64,000 bases of DNA, from contig NZ_CAKZLP010000050.1 of NCBI RefSeq assembly GCF_937127095.1, forward strand, positions 1-64,000. Direction: 5' to 3'. Each line of letters begins with the position of its first letter. Within the stretch, counting starts at the first letter, position 1. Below the pieces are notes generated by a model that was not told the origin of the DNA, made no database searches, and was given only the letters and a program-made list of their open reading frames with translations. Positions 44,478 through 52,905 of the stretch are shown here, piece after piece. Both the position numbers and the translations under genes were made by a program. Source of the stretch: an uncultured Amphritea sp. (GTDB lineage: Bacteria; Pseudomonadota; Gammaproteobacteria; Pseudomonadales; Balneatricaceae).

Positions 44478-44944
44478 AGCGATTTGCATACGGCTTTTAG
44501 ATTTTGAGGCACAGGTTAAATTTTTTAGCAGATGTTATTAGTGTGGTTCGATGAATTTCATTATCAAGGTCTTATTGATGTTAGTTAATGGCCATATGAG
44601 GTTTGTTATGTTCGCAATAATGAGATTTAACACTATATACAGGATTTGATTGCAAATAATTTTTCACAGTGTGGTGCTCTGATTCTTCGAGAACACTATC
44701 ATGATACTGATGATCGATTTTGTTATGCAGGCTATTTGGAGCAGATGGATTTATGCAGGCCACCTTAACTAGCCTTACGGAAAAGGTATTTCTTCTTGGG
44801 GGCATTATTTCATAGCTATGCGAAAAAAAACTTCTATTTCTTAAAGGGACATGTAGTCTGTCGTTTTTGTTACCTTAAAGAATAGTTCTGAATTTTTATT
44901 TTTGGAAAATATTTCGGTGAGTCGTTTAGCAGTGGAGTTTATTA
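44478..44944 (+). other. Gap between sulfotransferase paralogues with remnant
   Basis: No intact gene is present. A short open piece at about 44632-44768 reads LIANNFSQCGALILREHYHD and on to YAGYLEQMDLC, which looks like real protein. It is bounded by stops and has no start site, so a broken gene is likely. The last 100 bp form the leader of the second paralogue. Confidence 0.4.
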
Positions 44945-45703
44945 ATGATGCATATTAAGAGAAAGTTGTTAAAAATTATAAAAATTGCACTTAATCCCTA
45001 TAGGTTTTTTAGATCATATCAAAAAATCATTTTGATAAGCCATATGAGAAGTAGGTCCTCAGTCTTATCTCATGTTATAGGTGGAAACGTAAATATTTCG
45101 GGTTATTATGAGCAGCATGTCGACCATAAAAAATATTTCTTTATTCAGAAAATAAAATCAAATCTCTTAGTTGATAATGAGTTAAAGTCTGCTACTGAAT
45201 ATCTTTATGATAAGGTTCTACATAGTCATAGTGATCCAAAAAATCTGGATGACTATCTGGTTATCGTTATGGTAAGAGAGCCTAGGGCTACAATTAGGAG
45301 CATTGTTGTTATGGGCGAAAAAACTGGAAGTGAGTGGTGTGATTCTAGCTTAGCTTTTTTATATTATATAAATAGGTTGTCAGATATCCTTGCCATGCTT
45401 AAAGCACAACCTACAGTTCCATTTTGTTTTATAACGTCAGAAGGCTTCATTGAAGAAACTGAACAGTGTTTAAATAAAATAGCTAAGTATATTGGGGTTG
45501 ATTATCTTTCGCCGAATTATGATTTAAGAGAAAAAACCGGCACCGCTGGTGCGGGTGATCCATCTAATAATATTAAAGCAGGTCAGATTATTCACACAGA
45601 ATCTCAAGAAGATATTTATTTAGATGAGGATTTGCTGGAGAAAGCGGATAATGTTTATAATGACTTTATCAAACAGGTCGGTTCATTGCAGAATAGGATG
45701 TAA
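44945..45703 (+). CDS. Sulfotransferase-like protein, copy 2
   Basis: This is a 252-residue paralogue of the protein at 43722. The same motifs are present: KIILISHMRSRSSVLSHVIG and VIVMVREPRATIRSIVVMG, then ISGYYEQHVDHK and the C-terminal NIKAGQ. The shared ISGYYEQHVDHK block lies after the PAPS loop and may bind acceptor. The duplication with divergence suggests that two different positions are sulfated (inference). Confidence 0.75.
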   Translation: MMHIKRKLLKIIKIALNPYRFFRSYQKIILISHMRSRSSVLSHVIGGNVNISGYYEQHVDHKKYFFIQKIKSNLLVDNELKSATEYLYDKVLHSHSDPKNLDDYLVIVMVREPRATIRSIVVMGEKTGSEWCDSSLAFLYYINRLSDILAMLKAQPTVPFCFITSEGFIEETEQCLNKIAKYIGVDYLSPNYDLREKTGTAGAGDPSNNIKAGQIIHTESQEDIYLDEDLLEKADNVYNDFIKQVGSLQNRM

Positions 45704-45704
45704 G

Positions 45705-46514
45705 ATGATTTCACCTGGTTTTATTTTCTGTATTCTATTGTTTTTTTCATCTGCTGTTTCCGCTCAGTCATCTTTGGTCTGGTCTGATGAATTTAATTAC
45801 CAAGGCTTGCCTGATTCAACTAAATGGGTTTATGAATCAGGCTACGTTAGAAATAATGAACTTCAGTATTACAAGAGTGCTTCTTTAGACAATAGTTTCG
45901 TAAAAGGTGGAGTTCTGACGATTAGGGCTCTAAGCCATGTGGATAATCAGAATTGGTGGGGTAAGTTATTCGGAAGTAATAATTTTTTTCCTGTTACATC
46001 GGCCAGTTTAACAACAAAAGGCATTGCTTCCTGGCAGTATGGACGAGTGGTCATGAGAGCAAAGCTTCCTTTGGGTAAGGGGGTATGGCCTGCATTCTGG
46101 ACTTTGGGGGATAATATCACATCTGTGCGTTGGCCTAAGAGCGGCGAAATCGACATTATGGAATATGTAGGTTCTTCCCCTAGGCAAATACATGGTGGAG
46201 TGCATTTTTTTGATTATAAAAAAAATACGAAAAGTAAGTTAACGCCCGTCAAGGGTGAAAATTTATTTACTGATACTCCAGGTGAGTTTCATATCTATGA
46301 GATTGAATGGGATGATAAAGAGATCCGTTTTATTTTTGATGGGCAACAGTGGAAAACTTTCGACATAGATATCGCAGGTGATCTTAATAACCCATTTCAT
46401 AAAGCCCATTTCTTAATTGTCAATTTAGCGATAGGGGGTAGTTGGGCTGGACAGCCAGAAGATGACCTTTATCCTGCAGATTATGTGATAGATTATATTA
46501 GAGTCTACCAGTGA
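45705..46514 (+). CDS. Secreted GH16 family glycanase
   Basis: This is a 269-residue protein with a signal peptide ending SAVSAQ. The GH16 catalytic motif EIDIME lies in SGEIDIMEYVGS (about residue 148), with LVWSDEFNYQG at the N-terminus and NLAIGGSWAGQP near the C-terminus, the laminarinase-like pattern. It cleaves beta-1,3 or beta-1,3/1,4 glycans. Inside an export cluster such enzymes often trim the polymer made. The start is ATG 45705 (AGG upstream, 1 bp after the previous stop); the longer open frame upstream is an overlap artefact. Confidence 0.92.
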   Translation: MISPGFIFCILLFFSSAVSAQSSLVWSDEFNYQGLPDSTKWVYESGYVRNNELQYYKSASLDNSFVKGGVLTIRALSHVDNQNWWGKLFGSNNFFPVTSASLTTKGIASWQYGRVVMRAKLPLGKGVWPAFWTLGDNITSVRWPKSGEIDIMEYVGSSPRQIHGGVHFFDYKKNTKSKLTPVKGENLFTDTPGEFHIYEIEWDDKEIRFIFDGQQWKTFDIDIAGDLNNPFHKAHFLIVNLAIGGSWAGQPEDDLYPADYVIDYIRVYQ

Positions 46515-46527
46515 TAAGGATTTAAAT

Positions 46528-47475
46528 ATGACAAAAATTGCCCTGTTAAGTCCGTATTATGGATCCTTGCCAGATTGCTTCCCTTTTTATGTTAAAAGCT
46601 TAGCAAATAATCCGAATATTCATGTGTATATGTTCACTGATTGCTCATACGAAGGTGATGTGCCTGAAAATTTGCATTTTATAAAAAGTAATATTCAGCA
46701 TTTTAAAAGACTTGTCAAGGACAAGTTAGATGTTGATGCAATTATCAATAAAGGTTACAAATTATGCGATTTTCGCCCAGCTTTTGGCGTTATTTTTGAG
46801 GATTATATTATCGGCTACGATTATTGGGCTATGGGGGATATCGATGTCATATACGGCCAGCTTTTGGATAATTTTCCTGAAAATTGGAGAAGCTTCGATG
46901 TGGTTTCAATGGTCCCTGAATGGCTGTCAGGCTCGCTGTGTATTTTTAGAAATGTAGAGAATATAAATAAACTTTACATGTCCAGTTCGAGCTGGGAAAC
47001 GGTCTTTTCATCAGAGAAACATTATGCATTTGACGAGTGTAACTGTCTTTATGAGCGTTTACGCCAAGGCGAAAATATATTGGAGATTGATGAGCTTCAA
47101 TCTTTTACTTATCTAGTTAAGAATGCCGCTAAAAATGGTGATCTGAAGGTTTGGTTTAAGCGACAACTGGTGAAGGAAAAAATATTTGCAAATAATGATC
47201 ATATCCAAATGTTAGATGGGCGCTTGTATCGTAAAGATCGGCAGGAGTTGACTTATTATCATTTGGTTTCAGAGAAGAGGCATGATAGGTTTGTTCTTCC
47301 TAAATGGAATCATATTCCAAATGAATACTTCATAGTACCCCATGGTTTTTTCTCATCAGATGATTTTTGGCATTCACAATTAACTTTTTATCGGCTATAT
47401 GTTTTGTTACGTTCATTTATTTTAGATACTAAGCAACTACTCAAGCGAGTGAGAAGGAAATTAAGAATCCTATGA
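46528..47475 (+). CDS. DUF6625-family glycosyltransferase-like protein
   Basis: This 315-residue protein shows the DUF6625 pattern: KIALLSPYYGSLPDCFPFYV, then CDFRPAFGVIFEDYIIGYDYW and GDIDVIYGQL, where the acidic motif looks like a GT-A metal site. The role in sugar transfer is inferred from the pattern and context. AAGGA precedes the start. It overlaps the next gene by 4 bp. Confidence 0.7.
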   Translation: MTKIALLSPYYGSLPDCFPFYVKSLANNPNIHVYMFTDCSYEGDVPENLHFIKSNIQHFKRLVKDKLDVDAIINKGYKLCDFRPAFGVIFEDYIIGYDYWAMGDIDVIYGQLLDNFPENWRSFDVVSMVPEWLSGSLCIFRNVENINKLYMSSSSWETVFSSEKHYAFDECNCLYERLRQGENILEIDELQSFTYLVKNAAKNGDLKVWFKRQLVKEKIFANNDHIQMLDGRLYRKDRQELTYYHLVSEKRHDRFVLPKWNHIPNEYFIVPHGFFSSDDFWHSQLTFYRLYVLLRSFILDTKQLLKRVRRKLRIL

Positions 47476-48524
47476 CCATTAATTCATACAAGTACCCGTT
47501 AATGGATTTTGGCAAAGGCCCTGTTGTTCTCCTTTTTTTTGATGGCTATGATCTGCACGCGAGAGATGGCTTCATTGGAAAGGTGCAATCATGGCTGCAC
47601 CATCGCTTGCGTAATACTAAGAGGCGTCTATATAAGCAGCAGCCCTACACTGGTTTTTATGTGGCATTTATAGGGTTAGTGAATTCTTTGAAGGCTATTG
47701 GTTGTGATGTTAGGGTTAATGATTTTAAGTTGGCTAAAAGATATCCGGATTATCCTATAGGCGTCGCAGGGTACCCGTCTATATTATCGCGTGTAGACAG
47801 GCTGAAGAACCCTCGTATTTTTGGCCCTGGAGATTTCGGTTTTCCCCGTGAAGATGACCTTGACGTTTCGAAGGACTCTCGCTATAGGTATTTTATTCAA
47901 CCTTGCGATTGGTTTTGCCAAATGTACGAACCCTTTTGTTCTGGGAGGATGTTCCGATGGCCTGCAGGTATCGATGTTGAGTCCTTTCAAGACTTATCTA
48001 TACGGCCTAAAAAGTATGATTTCCTTATCTATGACAAAATTCGGTGGCACAGGGAGACTGAAGAGGATCGAGTATTGTCGCGCATCCTGAATTATCTAGA
48101 TAAGAAGGGTTTAACTTATACTTCAGTGAGATACGGGCAGCATCACTATAATGACTTTATGCAAGGTCTCTCCGATTCAAAAGCGATGATTTTCGTCTGC
48201 GAGCATGAGACACAGGGTTTAGCCTGCCAGGAAGCGTTAGCTTCTAATATTCCTGTTCTTGCCTGGGATGAAGGGAAGCTGGTTGATCCCGAGTTAAAAA
48301 AATTAGTTTCTAATGAGTTTGTTGTGTCTTCAGTTCCTTACTTTAATGATAGTTGTGGCACTCGCTTTACGATTGATGAGTTTGAATCATGTTGTGATGA
48401 GTTTCTTCAAGGGAATTTCCTTCCTAGAGATTTTATTCAGGGAAATTTGTCCTTATCTAAACTAGGAATGTTATATATTAATAAGTATAAATCGTTGTTG
48501 AGAAAAAATGATGAATCACACTAA
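47472..48524 (+). CDS. GT-B-like glycosyltransferase
   Basis: This is a 350-residue protein. The C-terminal half has a GT-B look: YDFLIYDKIRWHRE, then MIFVCEHETQGLACQEALAS and IPVLAWDEG, as in GT4-type donor sites. The N-terminal half is not recognised. It overlaps the gene before it by 4 bp and the broken acyltransferase after it by 14 bp. It is the last intact gene of the locus. Confidence 0.72.
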   Translation: MTINSYKYPLMDFGKGPVVLLFFDGYDLHARDGFIGKVQSWLHHRLRNTKRRLYKQQPYTGFYVAFIGLVNSLKAIGCDVRVNDFKLAKRYPDYPIGVAGYPSILSRVDRLKNPRIFGPGDFGFPREDDLDVSKDSRYRYFIQPCDWFCQMYEPFCSGRMFRWPAGIDVESFQDLSIRPKKYDFLIYDKIRWHRETEEDRVLSRILNYLDKKGLTYTSVRYGQHHYNDFMQGLSDSKAMIFVCEHETQGLACQEALASNIPVLAWDEGKLVDPELKKLVSNEFVVSSVPYFNDSCGTRFTIDEFESCCDEFLQGNFLPRDFIQGNLSLSKLGMLYINKYKSLLRKNDESH

Positions 48525-48589
48525 TCGATATGTATGGTTTGACTTAGTTAGTGGATGTAGCGCTTTATTAGTCTGTTTCTCGCAACTAG
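48511..48589 (+). pseudogene. Acyltransferase gene, N-terminal stub cut by IS
   Basis: MNHTNRYVWFDLVSGCSALL is the start of an OafA-type acyltransferase_3 protein (RYxWxDLLRGxSALLVC pattern). The match ends where the IS terminal sequence GGAAGGTGCGA begins at 48590. The rest of the gene is not found on the other side of the IS. Confidence 0.7.
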
Positions 48590-49487
48590 GGAAGGTGCGA
48601 TTAAGTGCCAATGTTTTGCTTAATTCGCTGATTTTAGCAGAAATGATCAAAATTCAGCCAAGCAATTCTCTTATCTTACCGTCTGCATAACGATTTCGCT
48701 GAATGCAGACGGATCTACCCTAAGCTCTCAGCATCTGATCGACTCGTGCGATGTTGGCAAGTGTGAATAACATCGCTAATTTACTATCGTTTTTCATCAA
48801 GCCTCGATAACGTGCTTTTACAAAACCAAACAGACATTTAATGATTCGAAATGGATGCTCAACTTTGGCACGGACGCTCGCCTTAAGGTATTCAGTTCTA
48901 ATTTTTACCTTATTTATTCTAGGGTGTTTCCTGAGCTCTCGAATCGTTCCTGGCCTCTCAGCAATATGCCAGTCAGCTTTGACTCGCCTTAGCTCCTTGC
49001 GCTTTTCTGCACCCCTGTAACCTGCATCAGCGAAAATATAGTCTTCTTCACCATGTAGCAAATTACCTGCTTGATTAAGATCATGCTCATTGGCTGCTGT
49101 CGTGGTGAAGCTATGAGTGATGCCCGTAGGGGGATCAACACCTATATGCGCCTTCATTCCAAAATGCCACGCATTGCCTTTTTTCCTTTGATGCATCTCA
49201 GGATCACGCTCACCTGTTTTGTTCTTTGTTGAGGTCGGAGCTTCAATAATCGTTGCATCAACCAGTGTACCTTCTTTTAGAAGAACGCCTGCTTCAGCAA
49301 GCCACTGATTCACTTCCTTGAATAACTTTCGCGTTAACCCTCTTCGTTCCAGTAGATGACGAAAGCTCATGATGGTTGTGTGGTCAGGAATTGCTTTATC
49401 CAGAGACAAGCCAGCAAACAGACGTATGGAAGCAATTTCATATAACGCATCTTCCATTGCAGGATCACTAATGCTCTACCAGTACAG
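48590..49487 (-). mobile_element. Truncated IS5-family insertion sequence
   Basis: The left end in the window, GGAAGGTGCGATTAAGT, is a typical IS5-group terminal repeat, preceded by a CTAG that fits the usual YTAR target. The transposase gene reads on the minus strand. The matching inverted terminal repeat and target copy are not found on the right, and the transposase N-terminal part is missing, so the right side is deleted. The right edge is estimated. Confidence 0.8.
48720..49475 (-). pseudogene. IS5-family transposase, N-terminally truncated
   Basis: The C-terminal three-quarters of an IS5 DDE transposase are intact: [11 protein letters not shown] (D), [12 protein letters not shown] (D) and [10 protein letters not shown] (E). 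The frame continues upstream of the ATG at 49457 as ISDPA, then meets an in-frame TAG (49476-49478) where the family has tyrosine. Homology fades just beyond. About 80 N-terminal residues are absent, so it is probably inactive. Confidence 0.85.
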
Positions 49488-49869
49488 GGCTTAGTCGACA
49501 GAGGGTCAGGGTTATCAATGGGATGTATTGGGATAGAATAAAACCTAAGGGGAAGTGCTGGGACTATTCGAGTCGAAAGGTAGTGCCGCAATCGGCGCAT
49601 TCACAGTTATCTAGAACGCGCTCATCGAGGCTATCGCCGATTTTAGGACCAGCCAAACTTGCCGTAACGCCTTCGATGCCATAACAACTCCGTATCATGG
49701 GTAATCAGGATAGTTAATGCACATACAAGGCTGTCAGAATCCATAATAAAGGCATACAATCAAAGCTAACCGCATGATTGGATTTTTCAACCTAAACCCC
49801 CTGCCAAGTACTTTTTTGAATTATTTCAGGGCTGAGTGGTTACAAAATGATTAAGGTGATGTTTGAGTC
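49488..49869. other. Gap between IS remnant and kinase gene
   Basis: No firm gene is seen. A minus-strand frame at 49564-49698 (44 codons) ends in CECADCGTTFRLE, which looks like half of a zinc-ribbon tail. It has no ribosome site and may be a fragment left by the IS-linked deletion. The right end carries the promoter of the kinase gene. Confidence 0.35.
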
Positions 49870-51231
49870 GTGATATTTGATATCCGTACACTTGTTGTCC
49901 TATTTACCATTGTCACATTAGTATCTGCTGTAGCACTCTTTCTATTCTATCGTTTACTGTCAGAAACACCTGGTCTTAAATATGCGGCAATGGGTGCCAG
50001 CTGTCAGGCTATGGGTTCGATCTTTCTGATTGTCCGAGACAGCATTGATCCCATGCTTTCTATTATGGTTTCAAATGGTGGTTATTTCTTTTCCTATGCG
50101 TTTTATTATCAAGCAACGCGTCTTCTTAGCAACCAAGCTGCTGAATGGCGTTGGCCTGGTGCTGTTATTGGTATCTTATTACCGATGTTTTTGTTGTTTC
50201 CGGGCAATGAGAATCTTGGAGAAAGGATTGTTCTTAATTCACTAGGTATCAGTTTGCTTAGTATGCTACCTGCATGGATGTTATGGAAAGATAAGGTTAA
50301 TTTACCGGGACGGCGCAGCATGGCTATCATTTTTGCTATTGTCTGTCTAATTTCTGTTTTAAGAATAATTTCAGTATGGTTTGAACCGATCGAAAGCATT
50401 AGTTTTCTCGATCTTAATTCGGCATATCTTATTTTTATCTGGGCTACCGTCGCAAGCATAGCCACCACCATTGGCTTGATTGTTATGACCTCGGAACGAT
50501 TACGTGAGCAGTTGAAACATCAGCTTAACGAAACTGAAATAGCGCGAGAGATTGCTGATAGATTATTACATGAGCATAAAAACTTTTTAGTTATGTTGTC
50601 ACATGAGTTCAAAACACCGTTGAGCATTATCAGAGCCAATGCAGATACCGCTATCGCTATTGATAAACAGATGGATCCATTCGTAAAAGATAGCTTGCAG
50701 TGGATACAAAGATCGTCAGATAGGCTTACTGAACTGGTTGATACTTGCCTCAATGAAGAATGGATGCAGTATACTCTTGAAGCAGGTGAATTATCGGTAG
50801 AAAGGCTGAATTTGAATGATATATTGTCCGACTTATGTCAGGAGTATCGTGTCAACTTTGTTGAGGCAATACCTGATCGCATAGCTGAAATAGAAGGTGA
50901 TCGTTCTCTTATGACTTTTCTGTTCTCTAGTTTGATTGACAATGCGCTTAAGTATTCATGTAACAAAGATCTGGTTGAAGTAAAATTATTTCCTTCAAAT
51001 GAGTATAGAACAGTGGAAATATTTGATGATGGCCCAGGTGTTGAGTATAAATTTCGTGATCGAATTTTTGATAAATATTACCGTGTACAAAACAGTCAAT
51101 CACAATCGGGCTCTGGTTTAGGCCTGTTTTTTGTTAAACGCATTGTTGAAAAACATGGCGGCTCAATCAGTGTTGAGTGTGATCATGGCACTATATTTAG
51201 AGTGATATTGCCGGTTTTGAGAGGTCATTAA
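49870..51231 (+). CDS. Membrane sensor histidine kinase
   Basis: This is a 453-residue protein. Six to seven N-terminal membrane segments (about 6-208) form a sensor without a large periplasmic domain. HisKA follows with phosphorylated His245 in MLSHEFKTPLS. The HATPase has the N box (SLIDNALKYS), G1 (DDGPGVEYKF) and G2 (GSGLGLFFVKRI). The start codon is GTG. It pairs with the response regulator 6 bp downstream. The signal is unknown; the seven-helix type suggests a membrane-dissolved or intracellular signal. Confidence 0.9.
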   Translation: MIFDIRTLVVLFTIVTLVSAVALFLFYRLLSETPGLKYAAMGASCQAMGSIFLIVRDSIDPMLSIMVSNGGYFFSYAFYYQATRLLSNQAAEWRWPGAVIGILLPMFLLFPGNENLGERIVLNSLGISLLSMLPAWMLWKDKVNLPGRRSMAIIFAIVCLISVLRIISVWFEPIESISFLDLNSAYLIFIWATVASIATTIGLIVMTSERLREQLKHQLNETEIAREIADRLLHEHKNFLVMLSHEFKTPLSIIRANADTAIAIDKQMDPFVKDSLQWIQRSSDRLTELVDTCLNEEWMQYTLEAGELSVERLNLNDILSDLCQEYRVNFVEAIPDRIAEIEGDRSLMTFLFSSLIDNALKYSCNKDLVEVKLFPSNEYRTVEIFDDGPGVEYKFRDRIFDKYYRVQNSQSQSGSGLGLFFVKRIVEKHGGSISVECDHGTIFRVILPVLRGH

Positions 51232-51237
51232 ACAGGT

Positions 51238-51930
51238 ATGTTTCGAGTGTTGATCGTTGATGATGAAACTGGTTTTCGGCAGCCCATTAATGCATTTTTA
51301 ACGGCCAATGGAATGCAGGTAAAGGAAGCGGGAACGGCTGCAGAAATGGACGCTATTTTTATCAATTTCACCCCTGAAATTGTATTACTTGATGTCAACT
51401 TGCCCGATGAAACAGGGCTGGATATTGCTTATCGCTTAAAACAAACAAGAGATATTGACATTATTATGCTTTCCGCTTTTGGTGATGTCGGACATCGTAT
51501 TAATGGGCTGACGGCTGGGGCAGATTATTATTTACCCAAACCGGTAGATCTCAGAGAGTTGTTAGCGGTGATCCTTAGTCGTAAGGACAGGCGAAAGAAA
51601 GACAAGGAACATGCTGCCTTATGGATTTTAGATGTTTCAATGTGGCTGTTAACGACTCCTGATGGCATTCGACATAAGTTGACTAAAAATGAACGCAGTT
51701 TGTTGAATGTACTTATCTCAAAAGCGGGCCATTCTGTTTCTCGTCAACAGCTCTATGAAGCTTTAGGCGTGTCTGAATATCAGTATGAAAATAGAAGTCT
51801 GGATGTTCAAATCGCACGTATCCGTCGTCGCTTTACTGCAGATAGCTATACCATCCCAATAAAAACTGTTCATAACGTTGGTTATCTGTTTAATGAAAAG
51901 GCCTTGATTGAACGTCGCTTACCCGATTAA
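51238..51930 (+). CDS. OmpR-family response regulator
   Basis: This 230-residue protein has a receiver domain with the acidic pair VDDE, phospho-acceptor Asp52 (VLLDVNLPDETG) and lysine in LPKPVD. The C-terminal winged helix (about 130-225) has LTKNERSLLNVLISKAG and ENRSLDVQIARIRRRF, and binds DNA. It forms an operon with the kinase. The TolC and giant-adhesin genes downstream are possible targets (inference from position). Confidence 0.93.
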   Translation: MFRVLIVDDETGFRQPINAFLTANGMQVKEAGTAAEMDAIFINFTPEIVLLDVNLPDETGLDIAYRLKQTRDIDIIMLSAFGDVGHRINGLTAGADYYLPKPVDLRELLAVILSRKDRRKKDKEHAALWILDVSMWLLTTPDGIRHKLTKNERSLLNVLISKAGHSVSRQQLYEALGVSEYQYENRSLDVQIARIRRRFTADSYTIPIKTVHNVGYLFNEKALIERRLPD

Positions 51931-52905
51931 ACAGCCCCTAACGAGCCTAAATGTAAGCGGTGATCGATCACACGTTGTTGGAATGCCATGCGTTGCTCAC
52001 GATGACCGAATTGATAATGTACATTCCCGCAGTCAGGAAGCGGCATCAATCACGCTAAAAAATAGCGCAAAAACTCAGATCTAAACCCCAAATTTTTGAC
52101 ACTTCATCAAGCGAACATAACGGTCGCAGTTTTGATTGAAAATGTTACATGTTGTTACAACTGAGTTTTTATATTCTGCTAACTTAAATCCCATTTTTAA
52201 CACTGTAGAGGCGCACTAAATTTGGCCGCCTGAATCTGGGTGATATGATCACCCTCTACATTCAATTATGCTGAGGTCGACAGGTAAGCTTACTTTAAGC
52301 AGCACAGCGGTTTCAGACACTCATGGATTGACCTTTTCAGAAATCTGCCGGGCCAGACCGTGGTGTTCCGGACGATGGTGAGGTATTGGAGTGATCGTAT
52401 GGTCAGGTGGGCTTTATCTTGTGCAACGTGCACTGTTTCATGCGGCCAGCTTGAACAGATCTTCCCTGGTAGTTGCTGATCAACGATAGTTATAGACACG
52501 TTGGGCTTATGAGCGGTTTTGTTATCCTAATTGGTTAACTATAAATACCCATTATGTGTAGGTGTTTACCCTTGTTTCATTGTATGTATAGTATTCTGAA
52601 CTAGAGTCATATTGCCGTCAGAAGTCTTTTGTAAGCTGCTTTCCCTGGAGGCTAAAAGGTAAGGAAATGTGAGCGGGGAATAGTTGCAATGAAGTATGAT
52701 TTCAGAGCGTTTGTTCAGAAAATAGGTGTGTTAATACGATTAATAGAACATCTATAGTAGCGATAACGGTTAGTGGTTTTTTAGTGCGTAGTCATTGATA
52801 TAACATCATTTTTTGCCTGTATGTAGGGGCATAAATCTCCCTTTATGTAGGCATCACTATAAAAGACAAAGCTGTCTGCAAAGACACAACAGTCTGGAGT
52901 TTTTT
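51931..52905. other. 975-bp gap before tolC-like gene
   Basis: No gene can be supported. Short frames (such as minus 52290-52499) have no start sites or family features. The stretch has mixed composition and may contain decayed genes on its left and a long 5' leader or regulatory region for the outer-membrane gene on its right. I see no terminator with a clear T-run after the response regulator. Confidence 0.5.

Noticed and set aside
49564..49698. 44-codon minus-strand gene ending CECADCGTTFRLE
   Set aside because: No ribosome site and no known family; next to an IS-linked deletion, so kept only as a possible fragment.
52290..52499. 69-codon minus-strand frame before tolC
   Set aside because: No ribosome site, low complexity of evidence and no recognisable motif.
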